A DNA stretch of 64,000 nucleotides from Leucothrix arctica (GCF_003172895.1 NZ_QGKL01000035.1:124001-188000); one strand, 5' to 3'; shown: positions 25,995 to 35,573, counted from the stretch's first letter. Numbers and translations are program-made. The notes: generated by a model not told the origin, from the sequence alone.

Positions 25995-27737
25995 TTATTC
26001 CTCGCTTGCCGTCGTTGATTTACTGACAAGTCGTACAGCCAAAGATGAAGACTTAAGATTCGTATGAATATGACCGTCATAAAACGCAATGACCATAGCG
26101 TACGCAGGTGAACGAGCACTCAATGTTTCTGTGCTGTAAGTACCGTAAGTTGTATGCGGGAAGAACGTTGAGTCAATTGTGCGGCTGTTATCATTAAAGT
26201 TAAGCAGCGAAGAAAGTTCATGGACTGTTGGCATCTGCCAGTCAGTTAAACCACAAAGTGATTCAGCATTTACACGTGCAACAAAAGCTTCCGTATTACA
26301 GTATGTGCTTGTATCGTTTACATCAAACCCTGAGCAAGAGTTTGGGCTGTAAATGGAGCGTATTGTTCCATTACCTGCGCTACCATTCTTACTAGGGTCT
26401 GTTGAGTACCATGTAAATGTATCGTCAGCAGAGTGCGCACCTGCAGCGGCAGTGCCGTTACCGAGTCCTTTTTTACTCTCCCAAACTAAGCCAGAAACAT
26501 TATCTTTAACGCAAGACCAGCTTTGTGCCGATGCAGCTAGTGGGCTACCTGAAGCATCTAGTTTAGTAAAACTAAAGCCTGCGTGACCATCACTATCATC
26601 GTTTGCAGTTGCGTCACGGCCACTGACAGCATCTTGACCTTGTGGTATCGCGTCGCCTTCTGAGTCAGTTTCAGCAGTACATGTCGTTAAGTCATTTTGA
26701 TGGTTAACGCTATTATCATAAGCATAATCACCACAAACAGTGAGGCCCGTATCGTTAAGAGGTACTTGAGCAACAGGCGTTGTAGCACCCACATTCACCA
26801 CTACTTTAGCGCTATTTGTACGTCCCCAAGCATCTTCAAAGACATACCAAAACTCATCTACACCTTCGAAGTCAGCATAGGGAGTGTAAGATAATTTCCC
26901 ATTAGTGATTGCAACAGTGCCCCAGCGTACTGAGCTTGTATTGACGCTTTTCAGGCTTAACCCGATACCCGCGTCATTAGCGAGTACATCTATGATAGCG
27001 CTAGTGTTAACGGTAGTTTCAGCAGTATCGCCACTCGCTGTTGGCCAAGCGTCAGGCTTATCTTCAGTGCTTAAAAGTACTTTGACTTTGCCCGCGTTTG
27101 AGCGTCCCCAGCTATCTTCAAATACATACCAAAATTCATCGACCATTGGCCATGAGTTTTGAGAGACAAATGCTCTAAACGTCACGCTTTTCTTGTCATC
27201 ACTTAGGCGAACGATATTGCCATTTTGAGTCCATTCGTTAACGGATGTGATTGATAGTCCCACACCGATGTCGTTAGCAAGAACATCAATAGGGATGTAA
27301 GAGTCAGAGCTAATGATATAGTTTGGTTGCGCTGTCTTTATGTGTATGAAATCTTCAGTAGCCGTAGGCCAAGCTTCAGGTTGTTCAGTCACATCACCTT
27401 CGATACGCACCGTCACCTGTGCCGCATTAGTTCGACCTTGGTTGTCTTGAAAGTCGTACCAAAACGTATCTGACCCTTGGAAATCAGTGCCTGGGACAAA
27501 AGTCACCGATGTTCCATCTTCATTAATACTGGCGCGCCCACCGTTAACAGACCAGTCATTTACTTTGGTGAGCACCAAGCCTTCACCGGTATCATTAGCA
27601 AGCACGTCGATGCTAATGGATTGGTTAACGGTTGTGACTGCGTTATCTGCTTCTGAAATAGGCCAGTCTGCAGCGACTGCCGTGGCAAAAGGGATACCCG
27701 CCATCGCTAGATATAAGAGGCTTTGTTTTAGTTTCAT
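25995..27737 (-). CDS. Secreted protein with three Ig-like repeats and a DUF1566 domain
   Basis: A 580-residue exported protein. After a signal peptide (ending AVA-AD near residue 23) come three Ig-like units of about 95-100 residues, each starting near NxxxxIDVLANDxGxGLxLxxVN and containing SVTF or LSYTP, DEFWYVFEDxWGRTNxAKVxV. The C-terminal third is a DUF1566/Lcl_C-like domain, with VSGLVWESKKG, CGLTDWQMPTVHELSSLLNF and SLAVRLVSK. Cysteines are confined to this part. No sorting signal is visible. The two-gene operon with the shorter DUF1566 protein suggests a shared surface role, but no substrate can be inferred. Confidence 0.75.
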   Translation of the reverse strand: MKLKQSLLYLAMAGIPFATAVAADWPISEADNAVTTVNQSISIDVLANDTGEGLVLTKVNDWSVNGGRASINEDGTSVTFVPGTDFQGSDTFWYDFQDNQGRTNAAQVTVRIEGDVTEQPEAWPTATEDFIHIKTAQPNYIISSDSYIPIDVLANDIGVGLSITSVNEWTQNGNIVRLSDDKKSVTFRAFVSQNSWPMVDEFWYVFEDSWGRSNAGKVKVLLSTEDKPDAWPTASGDTAETTVNTSAIIDVLANDAGIGLSLKSVNTSSVRWGTVAITNGKLSYTPYADFEGVDEFWYVFEDAWGRTNSAKVVVNVGATTPVAQVPLNDTGLTVCGDYAYDNSVNHQNDLTTCTAETDSEGDAIPQGQDAVSGRDATANDDSDGHAGFSFTKLDASGSPLAASAQSWSCVKDNVSGLVWESKKGLGNGTAAAGAHSADDTFTWYSTDPSKNGSAGNGTIRSIYSPNSCSGFDVNDTSTYCNTEAFVARVNAESLCGLTDWQMPTVHELSSLLNFNDNSRTIDSTFFPHTTYGTYSTETLSARSPAYAMVIAFYDGHIHTNLKSSSLAVRLVSKSTTASEE

Positions 27738-27927
27738 TGTTGTCCTTAACGTATGTGATTTATGAGTCAGAATAAAATCAATAACAAGACAGTAACGGCT
27801 TTACTAAATCAACGAATGTGGGATGCGGGTCAGTGGTGGGAGTTCTCAGATATTAGGTAAGTCATAAAATGATTATTTTATAAGCTGAATATTTTTTTAT
27901 TAGGGAATTTACTGCATGGTCAAATAC

Positions 27928-27966
27928 AAAAAAGGCACACCTACGTAAGCAGGTATGCCTTTTGAA
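27928..27966 (-). terminator. Terminator after the yceI-like gene
   Basis: On the minus strand aaaaggcatacct and aggtgtgcctttttt pair around gcttacgt and end in a T-run. It lies just past the stop of the gene at 27982. Confidence 0.75.
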
Positions 27967-27981
27967 AACTAAAGCATTGGC

Positions 27982-28551
27982 TTATTTGTTCTTAATGCCT
28001 TCAACAAACAAGTCTAGCTCAACTTCAGCATCGCCAAGTTTTGTGATGTTGTAATCTTTAAGTGCAAAGCTTGCATCGCCTTTAAAACCGATACGCTCGC
28101 CACCCCAAGGATCTTTACCAGCATTCGTCATTTTCACATCAATCGTTAATGGCTTAGTGACGCCATTAAGAGTGAAATCACCCACTAGCGTGCCTTTCTT
28201 ATCTTCGCCAAGTTTAAAGCTAGTGCTCTTAAACGTTGCTTCGCCAAACTTATCCGTATTTAAGTAGTCAGCACCACGTAAATGCTTATCACGTTCAGCG
28301 TGGTTAGAGTCAACAGTTGTCGTTTTGATTGTTACGTTAAGTGTTGAGTCCTCTGGCTTTGCTTCATCAAAGCTGAAAGAGCCTTCAAATTCATTAAAAC
28401 GACCATTTACCCAGCCAAAGCCAAGGTGGCTTACAGCAAACTCAATCGCTGTGTGAGCGCCTTTTGTATCAAGCGTATAGTCAGCAGCTAGCGCATTACC
28501 AGTAAACGGCAGCGTTGTTGCAAGTAGTGCAGAAGCAATTAATTTTTTCAT
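27982..28551 (-). CDS. YceI family periplasmic protein
   Basis: A 189-residue periplasmic protein with a signal peptide ending ALA-AD. It matches the YceI lipocalin-like family, which binds isoprenoid lipids: YTLDTKGAHTAIEFAVSHLGFGWVNGRFNEFEG at the N-terminus, HLRGADYLNTDKF, GDFTLNGVTKPLTIDVKM and KDPWGGERIGFKGDASF further on. Length equals E. coli YceI (191). The ATG overlaps the cytochrome b561 stop by 4 bp, reproducing the yceJ-yceI arrangement of E. coli; the pair is thought to act in membrane redox or lipid handling. Confidence 0.92.
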   Translation of the reverse strand: MKKLIASALLATTLPFTGNALAADYTLDTKGAHTAIEFAVSHLGFGWVNGRFNEFEGSFSFDEAKPEDSTLNVTIKTTTVDSNHAERDKHLRGADYLNTDKFGEATFKSTSFKLGEDKKGTLVGDFTLNGVTKPLTIDVKMTNAGKDPWGGERIGFKGDASFALKDYNITKLGDAEVELDLFVEGIKNK

Positions 28552-29102
28552 GTTTTATGTTTCCTAAGTGTCATGTTATTCAATGTGTCATCACGGTCGA
28601 TATAGTGATGTTTTAAGGCGGCCAGACCATGAGCGCCTGCTAAAAGTACTAAAGCCCAAGCAAGATAAAAGTGAACGTCACCTGCAAGGTCAGTGTATTC
28701 GGGAGTAATTTTTAATACTGAGGGCACGTCAAACCACCCAAAAAACTCAACGCCATCGCCTTTCGAAGTGGATATCAAATAACCACTACAACCAACAATA
28801 AGAGTCAATACATACAACAAGCGATGGCTAATGGATGCAATTTTTTTCTCCCATGGCTTATGTGCTGCTAAGGGGCGAGGCTTAGGGTTGACCATTTTCC
28901 AAAACAATCGAACTATAAGTAAGCTTAGTACAAGCAGCCCAAAGCTTTTATGCCACCAAGGCGCTATGTGATATAAAGAGTCGTAGTAGCCGAGGTCGGT
29001 CATGTACAAACCGACACCAAATAATGCAAACAATATAAGAGCCATACTCCAGTGCAAGGCGACAGCGACTAAGCCATAGGCCGTGCTGGTATTTCTAATC
29101 AA
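28548..29102 (-). CDS. Cytochrome b561 family protein (YceJ-like)
   Basis: A 184-residue four-helix inner-membrane cytochrome b. Heme-ligand histidines are seen in LVAVALHWSMALILF (first helix), APWWHKSFGLLVL (second), and DVHFYLAWALVLLAGAHGLAALKHHYIDRDD (fourth). The NPKPRPLAAHKPWEK loop after helix 2 is typical of the family. It is the first gene of a two-gene unit with yceI and is divergent from the LysR remnant across 101 bp, so a LysR regulator probably once controlled it. Confidence 0.9.
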   Translation of the reverse strand: MIRNTSTAYGLVAVALHWSMALILFALFGVGLYMTDLGYYDSLYHIAPWWHKSFGLLVLSLLIVRLFWKMVNPKPRPLAAHKPWEKKIASISHRLLYVLTLIVGCSGYLISTSKGDGVEFFGWFDVPSVLKITPEYTDLAGDVHFYLAWALVLLAGAHGLAALKHHYIDRDDTLNNMTLRKHKT

Positions 29103-29203
29103 AGGCTTTTTCCTTAAGTGTTTAATTTGTTATGTTTTTGATTACGGGAATAATAGCGGTTTGGATTCATAACACAATTAGAAAATATTGCTCATAGGTT
29201 TCA

Positions 29204-29711
29204 ATGAATTCGAACGCTAAAATTGACTTAGATAGTTTACGTGTAATAGAAGCAGTCGCTGAACAAGGTAGCTTTAGTGGTGCTGGGATCGTATTGCACC
29301 GTGTGACATCAACTATTTCCTATACTGTTGCGAAACTAGAAAAATCATTTGGTGTTAAGTTTTTCGAAAGGCAAAAAAACGGCGTCGTGTTAACCGAGGC
29401 TGGGCGAGAATTATTGCGTCACAGTCAAAATTTGCTGCAGGTTGCCAGTGATGCACAACGTGCCATTGAGCGTGTTGCCAATGGTTGAGGCACAGCGAAA
29501 GGGGCTCGGTGTGGGAACTGTTTCGAGAAAACTGGTCGAACCACATATCGCTAGCGGCGAGATGGTAATTAAAGAAGTTGAATTAGATACCAACGGATTT
29601 TACCCAGCGGTGTGTGCGTGGCGAACAACGCACAAAGGGCAAGGTCTGCAATGGCTAATCAAGCAGTTGCAGAAGGATGAAATAAAACAACAATTATTGG
29701 ATGTGAAATAA
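29204..29711 (+). pseudogene. LysR-family regulator with an internal deletion
   Basis: The first 92 codons encode an intact LysR winged helix-turn-helix (LDSLRVIEAVAEQGSFSGAGIVLHRVTSTISYTVAKLEK, then FERQKNGVVLTEAGRELL) and end RVANG-stop at 29488. In another frame, from about 29476, the sequence resumes with VEAQRKGLGVGTVSRKLVEPHIASGEMV, the typical C-terminal part of the LysR effector domain. The total of about 508 bp is 390 bp short of a normal LysR gene, so roughly 130 codons of the effector domain are missing and the two ends are joined out of frame. The HTH portion could still be made as a 94-residue peptide. It overlaps the RNase T2 start by one base. Confidence 0.8.
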
Positions 29712-30667
29712 TGAATGTAATGAAGTGGTCTATAAGTACCTTACTATGTAGCTTGACCTTAATAGCGACACCCAGTGTTGCATCAGAAAAAATGAGTGGT
29801 GTATTCACTGTCTCAAAAAGTTGCGAGGCCTATCGCTCTATTCGCAAACAATCTAACCCTGTTGAGTTGGAGAAAGGTAAAGCGTATACGGTGAGAGCAA
29901 AGAACAAACCAGCGCCAAGTCATTACCTAATCGATATTCCAAAGCAGTCAGTACCAAGCTGGGTCTCTGTTGACTGTGGAAGTTTAAAGGGTGGGGCGGT
30001 CGCAAGCTCAGCACCTAAAAGCTCAAAATCAAAAGGTAATGAATACTTACTAGCATTGAGCTGGCAGCCAGGTTTTTGCTCAACACACGGTAGCAAGAAA
30101 GAATGTAAACGTGCGGATAGTGGTGATCACTCAGCGAAGAACTTATCGCTACATGGTTTATGGCCACAGCCGCGTGACAATGCTTATTGCGGTGTGAGTG
30201 AAGCGGATAAAGCAATTGATCGTCGTGGTCGCTGGGACTTGTTAAAGAAGCTAGACCTAAGCTCTGATACTGTTAAAGCGTTAAGTGTGGCGATGCCGGG
30301 TTACTTGTCGGCTCTACAGCGTCATGAGTGGATTAAACATGGAACATGTTATTCGAAAGATGCTGAGACTTACTACAAAGACTCTATTCGAGTAACTAAT
30401 GAGTTTAATGAAAGCCCTGTTGGAGCGTTGTTTGCATCAAATAAAGGCCGCTCATTGCGCTTGAAAGATATACGTAAAGCCGTTGCTAAAAGCTTTGGTG
30501 ATCAAGCAGCGTCGAGAGTTTCATTGCGTTGCGGCCGTAGAGATCAAATCACAGAGTTGTGGATTGGTATGAAAGGCGATGCGGCAAATGACTCAATGAA
30601 AGATTTGATGGCTGCGGGTAAAGCGCCTTCATCAAACTGTCAGTCTGGCTTAGTTGCAAAATATTAA
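29711..30667 (+). CDS. Secreted ribonuclease T2 family protein
   Basis: A 318-residue exported RNase T2-type endoribonuclease, which cleaves RNA through 2',3'-cyclic phosphates. The signal peptide ends SVA-SE near residue 25. Residues about 28-90 form a small extra domain (VFTVSKSCEAYRSI... VSVDCG). The T2 domain has LALSWQPGFCSTH, the first catalytic site LSLHGLWPQ, and the second RHEWIKHGTC with the His-Glu-His pattern, plus Cys residues positioned for the conserved disulfides. The last part has ELWIGM and SSNCQ. The stop of the LysR remnant overlaps the ATG, and a terminator follows. RNA scavenging in the periplasm or outside is the likely role, as for E. coli RNase I. Confidence 0.92.
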   Translation: MNVMKWSISTLLCSLTLIATPSVASEKMSGVFTVSKSCEAYRSIRKQSNPVELEKGKAYTVRAKNKPAPSHYLIDIPKQSVPSWVSVDCGSLKGGAVASSAPKSSKSKGNEYLLALSWQPGFCSTHGSKKECKRADSGDHSAKNLSLHGLWPQPRDNAYCGVSEADKAIDRRGRWDLLKKLDLSSDTVKALSVAMPGYLSALQRHEWIKHGTCYSKDAETYYKDSIRVTNEFNESPVGALFASNKGRSLRLKDIRKAVAKSFGDQAASRVSLRCGRRDQITELWIGMKGDAANDSMKDLMAAGKAPSSNCQSGLVAKY

Positions 30668-30679
30668 GACATAAAGTTC

Positions 30680-30727
30680 ACCCTGTCGGATGGTAGCTTA
30701 ACGGCATTGCCTCCGATCAGGGTTTAT
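30680..30727 (+). terminator. Terminator after the RNase T2 gene
   Basis: accctgtcgga pairs with tccgatcagggt (one bulged base) across a loop that can itself fold, followed by tttat. It is 12 bp past the stop codon. Confidence 0.55.
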
Positions 30728-30824
30728 ATTGCTGGATGTACGGCAGCGCATTAATCTACGGCTAAGCATGAGGCAACCCCAAGCCTCAACCTCTAATAGT
30801 GTCAGTTCAGGTATACTGTTTCAT

Positions 30825-31526
30825 ATGGATTTTTCAAAACCCCTCAAAATCTACCCCACTGCTATGCACGCTTGCGCTTATTTGCCAGGTAAACTCGCTC
30901 GAAATGCCGTAATAGACCCTGATTTTGATATGACAATGTCGGTGTATGATTACTTGATAAAATCAGGTTTTCGTCGCAGTGGCAGTCAAGTATATCGCCC
31001 GTATTGTGAAGGCTGTAATGGGTGCATTACGACGCGTATTGAAGTCAAAAAGTTTGCCATGAGCAAAAGCCAAAAGCGTAACGCAAAGCTAAATCAAGAC
31101 TTACGTGTTGTGATCAATGAAGATGGCTTTAAAGATAAATACCTTCCACTTTATGAGTCTTATTTAGCGTCACGTCATGACGATACTGAAGCAGAAGGCG
31201 TACAGGATTTCTTGGCTGCCTCTTGGTGCGACACGTTGTTTGTAGAGTTTTACGACGGCGAAGAAATGATTTCGGTGGCAGCGGTTGATCGTTTGGAATC
31301 AGGCTTATCGGCGGTCTATACCTTCTTTGACCCTGAAAAAGGCGGTAAACGTGGATTAGGTGTTTTTGCGGTGATCTGGCAAATAGAGCACGCGAAGAGC
31401 CTTGGGCTAGAGTATGTCTACCCCGGTTACTGGATTAAAGAGTGCCGCAAAATGAATTACAAAACCCGCTTCCAACCTTTAGAAGGCTTGGTTGACGGTA
31501 ATTGGAAGCCGCTAGAAAAGCAGTGA
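30825..31526 (+). CDS. bpt: Aspartate/glutamate leucyltransferase (bacterial N-end rule)
   Basis: Bpt transfers leucine from Leu-tRNA to N-terminal Asp or Glu of proteins, marking them for ClpSP. I set the start at 30825 because MDFSKPLKIYPTAMHACAYLPGKLARN matches the usual N-terminus of the family (234 residues in total), while the 32 codons upstream in frame do not. Family motifs are PCxYLPG (here HACAYLPG), SGFRRSGSQVYRPYCEGCNGCITTRI with its Cys pair, YTFFDP, GLGVFAVIWQI and YPGYWI. The upstream ribosome binding site is weak. The gene stands between two hairpins and may be transcribed alone. Confidence 0.93.
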   Translation: MDFSKPLKIYPTAMHACAYLPGKLARNAVIDPDFDMTMSVYDYLIKSGFRRSGSQVYRPYCEGCNGCITTRIEVKKFAMSKSQKRNAKLNQDLRVVINEDGFKDKYLPLYESYLASRHDDTEAEGVQDFLAASWCDTLFVEFYDGEEMISVAAVDRLESGLSAVYTFFDPEKGGKRGLGVFAVIWQIEHAKSLGLEYVYPGYWIKECRKMNYKTRFQPLEGLVDGNWKPLEKQ

Positions 31527-31573
31527 GAACGACTTTCTTCTCACTCATCGGCTAACCATAATAAAATTCCCTT

Positions 31574-31601
31574 AATCACCATTATTACCTAATGGTGATT
31601 T
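31574..31601 (+). terminator. Possible terminator after bpt
   Basis: aatcaccatt and aatggtgatt form a perfect ten-pair stem with a seven-base loop. The stem is AT-rich and the following T-run is poor (tct), so efficiency is uncertain. Confidence 0.4.
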
Positions 31602-31685
31602 CTATCGCTTCGGTAGTTTAAATAAATAGCCGCTTTACTGTAATTCCCAAGAAATTTGGTTATCATTCCCCTTCGGTTTAACTGC

Positions 31686-31739
31686 AGGAATATAAACTGT
31701 ACGCAGAAGTTTCAATGCTTTTGCTGCGTTCGAATTCCT
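31686..31739 (+). other. Potentially structured leader upstream of hisG
   Basis: aggaat (31686-31691) can pair with attcct (31734-31739), and inside it acgcag (31701-31706) with ctgcgt (31724-31729). The two stems are separated by an asymmetric internal loop. The element ends 54 bp before hisG. No run of histidine codons is seen nearby, so it is not a classical his attenuator. Confidence 0.35.
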
Positions 31740-31793
31740 CGCTTATAAAGCAGTTTCATAAACTCAGGTTTAGAAGCATTAAGGTGCTATAGC

Positions 31794-32432
31794 ATGACAC
31801 AGACAATTACGATCGCCCTTTCAAAAGGTCGTATCTACAAAGAAACAATGCCACTTCTCAAAGCAGCAGGTATTGAAGTATTAGATGATCCAGAAACTAG
31901 CCGAAAGCTGATTTTGGACACCACCAATGAAAACATTAAAGTAGTTATTATTCGCGCGACAGACGTACCGACTTATGTTGAGTACGGTGCTGCGGATTTG
32001 GGTGTCATTGGTAAAGACGTATTGATGGAGCATGGCGGTCATGGTTTGTACGAAATGCTTGACCTAAATATCGCGTGTTGCAAGTTAATGACCGCGGGGT
32101 TTAAAGACACTCCATTGCCAGAAGGTCAGCTGAAAGTGGCGACAAAGTTCGTTAACTGTGCAAAAGACTTCTTCTCTGGACAAGGGCGTCAAATCGAAGT
32201 GATCAAACTTTACGGCTCAATGGAACTAGCACCGATTGTTGGTTTAGCTGACTGTATTGTTGACGTTGTAGATACGGGTAATACATTGCGTGCTAACGGC
32301 TTAGTTCCACAAGAGCATATTGCTGACATTAGTTCGCGTCTTGTTGTGAACAAGGCATCAATGAAAATGAAACATACTGCTTTGCAGGGCATTTTAGACA
32401 AAGTGTCTGCGGCAGTAGGCGCAAGAAAATAA
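31794..32432 (+). CDS. hisG: ATP phosphoribosyltransferase, short form
   Basis: HisG catalyses the first step of histidine synthesis, joining ATP and PRPP. At 212 residues it is the short form, which lacks the C-terminal regulatory domain and needs the HisZ subunit (not in this window). Signatures are [70 protein letters not shown], with the PRPP-binding loop in the last. A DAHP synthase gene begins 14 bp downstream and hisD follows, so hisG, that gene and hisD appear to be one operon. Confidence 0.96.
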   Translation: MTQTITIALSKGRIYKETMPLLKAAGIEVLDDPETSRKLILDTTNENIKVVIIRATDVPTYVEYGAADLGVIGKDVLMEHGGHGLYEMLDLNIACCKLMTAGFKDTPLPEGQLKVATKFVNCAKDFFSGQGRQIEVIKLYGSMELAPIVGLADCIVDVVDTGNTLRANGLVPQEHIADISSRLVVNKASMKMKHTALQGILDKVSAAVGARK

Positions 32433-32446
32433 CGGAGCTTTACAAA

Positions 32447-33508
32447 ATGAAACACCAGACGGATGATTTGCGAATTACAGCAGTAGAAGAAGTTTTATCA
32501 CCAGCGGAACTTATTAAAGAGTTTCCAGGTTCTGATAACGCTTTTGATACTGTCTATCAAGCACGTCAAGAAGCGCATCGCATCATCAAGGGTGAAGATG
32601 ATCGCTTGTTAGTTGTCGTTGGCCCATGTTCTATCCATGACACTAAGGCAGCGCATGAATATGCGGATCGTCTAATGGTGATGAAGGAAGAGCTAAAAGA
32701 TCATCTACAGATCGTCATGCGTGTTTATTTTGAAAAGCCTCGTACGAGCGTTGGTTGGAAAGGACTGATCAACGATCCTGATATTACAGGTGAGTTCAAC
32801 ATCAATAAAGGCTTACGTGTAGCGCGTGGTTTGTTGGTTGAGCTTTCTGAAAAAGGCATGCCAGCGGCGACTGAGTTCTTGGATTTGATCTCACCACAGT
32901 ATGTTGCTGACTTGATTAGTTGGGGCGCTATTGGTGCGCGCACGACTGAAAGCCAGGGCCATCGTGAATTGGCATCGGGCGCGTCTTGCCCAATCGGTTT
33001 CAAGAACGGTACTTACGGTAATGTTGATATTGCGATCAATGCAATCAAAGCAGCATCGAAGCCGCATCACTTCTTGTCTGTGACTAAAGAAGGCCATTCA
33101 GCGATTTTCACTACGAAAGGTAATGAAGATTGTCATGTGATTTTACGCGGTGGTCAGCGTCCTAATTATGATTCGGTCAGTGTTGAAGATGCGTCAAATG
33201 AGCTTGCTAAAAATGGCTTATCACCATCATTGATGATTGATTTTAGTCATGCGAACAGCCGTAAAGATCATAACAACCAACCTAAAGTCTCGGCGACAGT
33301 AGCGAATCAAGTCGCTAGCGGCAGTCATGCGGTAAGTGGCGTGATGATTGAGAGTCATTTGGTTGCTGGAAATCAGAATGGTGAGGGCGTAGATAATAGT
33401 AGTTTGACTTACGGTCAGAGTATTACGGATGCGTGTATTGATTGGGACGATACGGTAAAAGTACTTCGTCAATTAGCAGATGCAGTGGCAACACGCCGCG
33501 CACTGTAA
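32447..33508 (+). CDS. aroG: 3-deoxy-7-phosphoheptulonate (DAHP) synthase, AroG/F/H class
   Basis: This enzyme condenses phosphoenolpyruvate and erythrose 4-phosphate, the first step of the shikimate pathway. The 353 residues match the AroG/AroF/AroH class: [73 protein letters not shown], and [13 protein letters not shown], which supply substrate and metal-binding Cys, His, Glu and Asp. I use aroG only as a class label; which amino acid inhibits it cannot be read here. The gene lies between hisG (14 bp) and hisD (13 bp), an unusual position that links aromatic and histidine synthesis in one transcript. Confidence 0.9.
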   Translation: MKHQTDDLRITAVEEVLSPAELIKEFPGSDNAFDTVYQARQEAHRIIKGEDDRLLVVVGPCSIHDTKAAHEYADRLMVMKEELKDHLQIVMRVYFEKPRTSVGWKGLINDPDITGEFNINKGLRVARGLLVELSEKGMPAATEFLDLISPQYVADLISWGAIGARTTESQGHRELASGASCPIGFKNGTYGNVDIAINAIKAASKPHHFLSVTKEGHSAIFTTKGNEDCHVILRGGQRPNYDSVSVEDASNELAKNGLSPSLMIDFSHANSRKDHNNQPKVSATVANQVASGSHAVSGVMIESHLVAGNQNGEGVDNSSLTYGQSITDACIDWDDTVKVLRQLADAVATRRAL

Positions 33509-33521
33509 GCAGGTAAGCGAG

Positions 33522-34820
33522 ATGGATATTAAGCGATTAAACACCAGTGATGCTAGCTTTTGGGATGACCTAAAGGGCATGCTGGAGTGGGAAACGGTTT
33601 CTGATAAAGCAGTTTTTAACACAGTAAATGACATCCTAGCCGATGTACGTACGCGTGGTGATGAAGCGCTGCTTGAGTACACAAACCGCTTTGACCGTAT
33701 GGATGCTGGAGCAATGTCTCAGCTAGAAATTCCACAAGCGCGTTTGCATGAAGCACATGCTAACTTGCCCGCTGACCAGCGTGAAGCGCTTGAGTTGGCA
33801 GCAGGTCGTATTCGTAATTATGCTGAGCATCAGACGATGGAGTCTTGGCAGTATACGGAAGCGGACGGTACGGTATTGGGGCAGCAAGTCACCCCGCTTG
33901 ACCGTGTTGGTTTGTATGTGCCAGGTGGTAAAGCGGCTTATCCTTCATCGGTATTAATGAATGCAATCCCTGCGAAAGTCGCGGGTGTTGCTGAGTTGAT
34001 CATGGTTGTACCAACGCCAGATGGTGTTGTGAATGAATTAGTATTGGCTGCTGCGTTAGTCGCAGGTGTTGATCGTGTATTTACAGTGGGTGGCGCGCAA
34101 GCGGTTGCTGCATTGGCTTATGGTACTGAGTCTGTTCCACCGGTTGATAAGATCGTTGGGCCGGGTAATATTTATGTTGCTACGGCTAAGCGCATGGTAT
34201 TTGGAACGGTGGGTATCGACATGATCGCTGGGCCATCTGAAATCCTTGTGATGTGTGATGGCAAGACTGATCCAGATTGGATTGCGATGGACTTGTTCTC
34301 ACAGGCTGAGCACGACGAAGACGCACAGGCTATCTTGCTAACCACTGACGCTGCATTTGCTGAGCAAGTCATTGAAAGCATGAAGCGCCAAGTATTAGAA
34401 ATGCCACGTGCAGACATCATTCGTGAGTCGATCGTTAGTCGCGGTGTTGTGATTGTTGCCGATGACTTGGATAACGCCATTGAAGTGGCTAACTTCATTG
34501 CACCTGAGCATTTAGAGTTGTCTTTAGATGACGCAATGGAAGTGTCTAGCAAGATTCGTCATGCAGGTGCTATCTTCATTGGTCGTTATACGTCTGAAGC
34601 GATTGGTGACTACTGTGCTGGGCCTAACCACGTACTGCCAACGTCACGTACAGCGAGATTCTCTTCACCGTTGGGTGTTTATGATTTCCAAAAGCGTTCG
34701 TCGTTGATTTCATGTACTGCTGACTCTGCGTCTCGTTTAGGAAAAACAGCGTCAGTATTGGCACGTGGCGAAGGGCTCATCGCTCACGCACGTTCTGCTG
34801 AGTATCGTATAAAGGACTAA
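33522..34820 (+). CDS. hisD: Histidinol dehydrogenase
   Basis: HisD oxidises L-histidinol to histidine with two NAD+. From the ATG at 33522 (432 residues; [14 protein letters not shown]) the length matches the family. It shows [89 protein letters not shown] with zinc-ligand residues, and [20 protein letters not shown]. It follows the DAHP synthase gene and precedes the Nif3-family gene by 3 bp. hisC, the usual next gene, is not here. Confidence 0.96.
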   Translation: MDIKRLNTSDASFWDDLKGMLEWETVSDKAVFNTVNDILADVRTRGDEALLEYTNRFDRMDAGAMSQLEIPQARLHEAHANLPADQREALELAAGRIRNYAEHQTMESWQYTEADGTVLGQQVTPLDRVGLYVPGGKAAYPSSVLMNAIPAKVAGVAELIMVVPTPDGVVNELVLAAALVAGVDRVFTVGGAQAVAALAYGTESVPPVDKIVGPGNIYVATAKRMVFGTVGIDMIAGPSEILVMCDGKTDPDWIAMDLFSQAEHDEDAQAILLTTDAAFAEQVIESMKRQVLEMPRADIIRESIVSRGVVIVADDLDNAIEVANFIAPEHLELSLDDAMEVSSKIRHAGAIFIGRYTSEAIGDYCAGPNHVLPTSRTARFSSPLGVYDFQKRSSLISCTADSASRLGKTASVLARGEGLIAHARSAEYRIKD

Positions 34821-34823
34821 GAT

Positions 34824-35573
34824 ATGGTTGCACTGACTGAGTTAGTAAAAGCTGCTGATGAATTATTGGATGTGAGTCGATTTAGAGACTACGCACCGAA
34901 TGGTTTGCAGCTGGAAGGTAAGTCTGAGGTGCAACGTATCGTCTCTGGTGTGACCGCGAGTCAGGCACTCATTGATGCTGCAATCGCTGAAAATGCAGAT
35001 GCCATACTGGTACACCATGGTTGGTTCTGGAAAGGTGAAGACCAGCGCATTGTTGGGATGAAAAAGAATCGCGTAAAAGCGCTACTGCTGAATGACATTA
35101 GCCTGATTGGCTATCATCTGCCATTAGACGCACACCCTGAGCTTGGTAATAACGCTCAACTTGCTAAGCGTTTTGGTTTTATTCGCGAAGGTGCGATGAA
35201 CAAAGAAGGTGTGGGTGACTACGGTCATCTTGCTGAAGCGTTATCCGTTTACGAACTTGCACAAACTATTCAAAAATCATTAAGCCGCACACCGACTGTT
35301 GTGGTTGCAGGCGAGCATAAAATCAAAACTGTTGCTTGGTGTACGGGCGGCGCTCAGTCTTATATTGAGCAAGCTATTGAGCTGGGTGTTGATGCCTTTG
35401 TGAGTGGTGAAATTTCAGAGCAAACGACGCATTTGGCGCGTGAGAATAGTGTTCATTATTTCGCGGCAGGGCATCATGCTACTGAGCGATATGGTGCGCC
35501 AGCGCTGGGTGAGCACTTGGCTGAGAAGTTTGGGTTAGAGCATACGTTTATTGATATTGATAACCCTGCTTAA
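34824..35573 (+). CDS. Nif3-like dinuclear metal-centre protein (YbgI family)
   Basis: A 249-residue member of the Nif3/YbgI family, hexameric proteins with a two-metal site. Signatures are FRDYAPNGLQLEGK, ADAILVHHGWFWKGED (metal-binding HH), YHLPLDAHPELGNNAQLAKRFG, DAFVSGEISEQTTHLARENSVHYFAAGHHATERYGAPALGEHL (metal-binding H and E). The length equals E. coli YbgI (247). Biochemical role is not settled; it has been linked to GTP cyclohydrolase-like activity. It follows hisD with a 3-bp gap and is probably co-transcribed. Confidence 0.92.
   Translation: MVALTELVKAADELLDVSRFRDYAPNGLQLEGKSEVQRIVSGVTASQALIDAAIAENADAILVHHGWFWKGEDQRIVGMKKNRVKALLLNDISLIGYHLPLDAHPELGNNAQLAKRFGFIREGAMNKEGVGDYGHLAEALSVYELAQTIQKSLSRTPTVVVAGEHKIKTVAWCTGGAQSYIEQAIELGVDAFVSGEISEQTTHLARENSVHYFAAGHHATERYGAPALGEHLAEKFGLEHTFIDIDNPA

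Noticed and set aside
30729-30824. Upstream extension of bpt
   Set aside because: The 32 extra codons do not match the family, whose N-terminus is at 30825.
31686-31793. His-operon leader peptide
   Set aside because: No open frame with a run of His codons is present before hisG.
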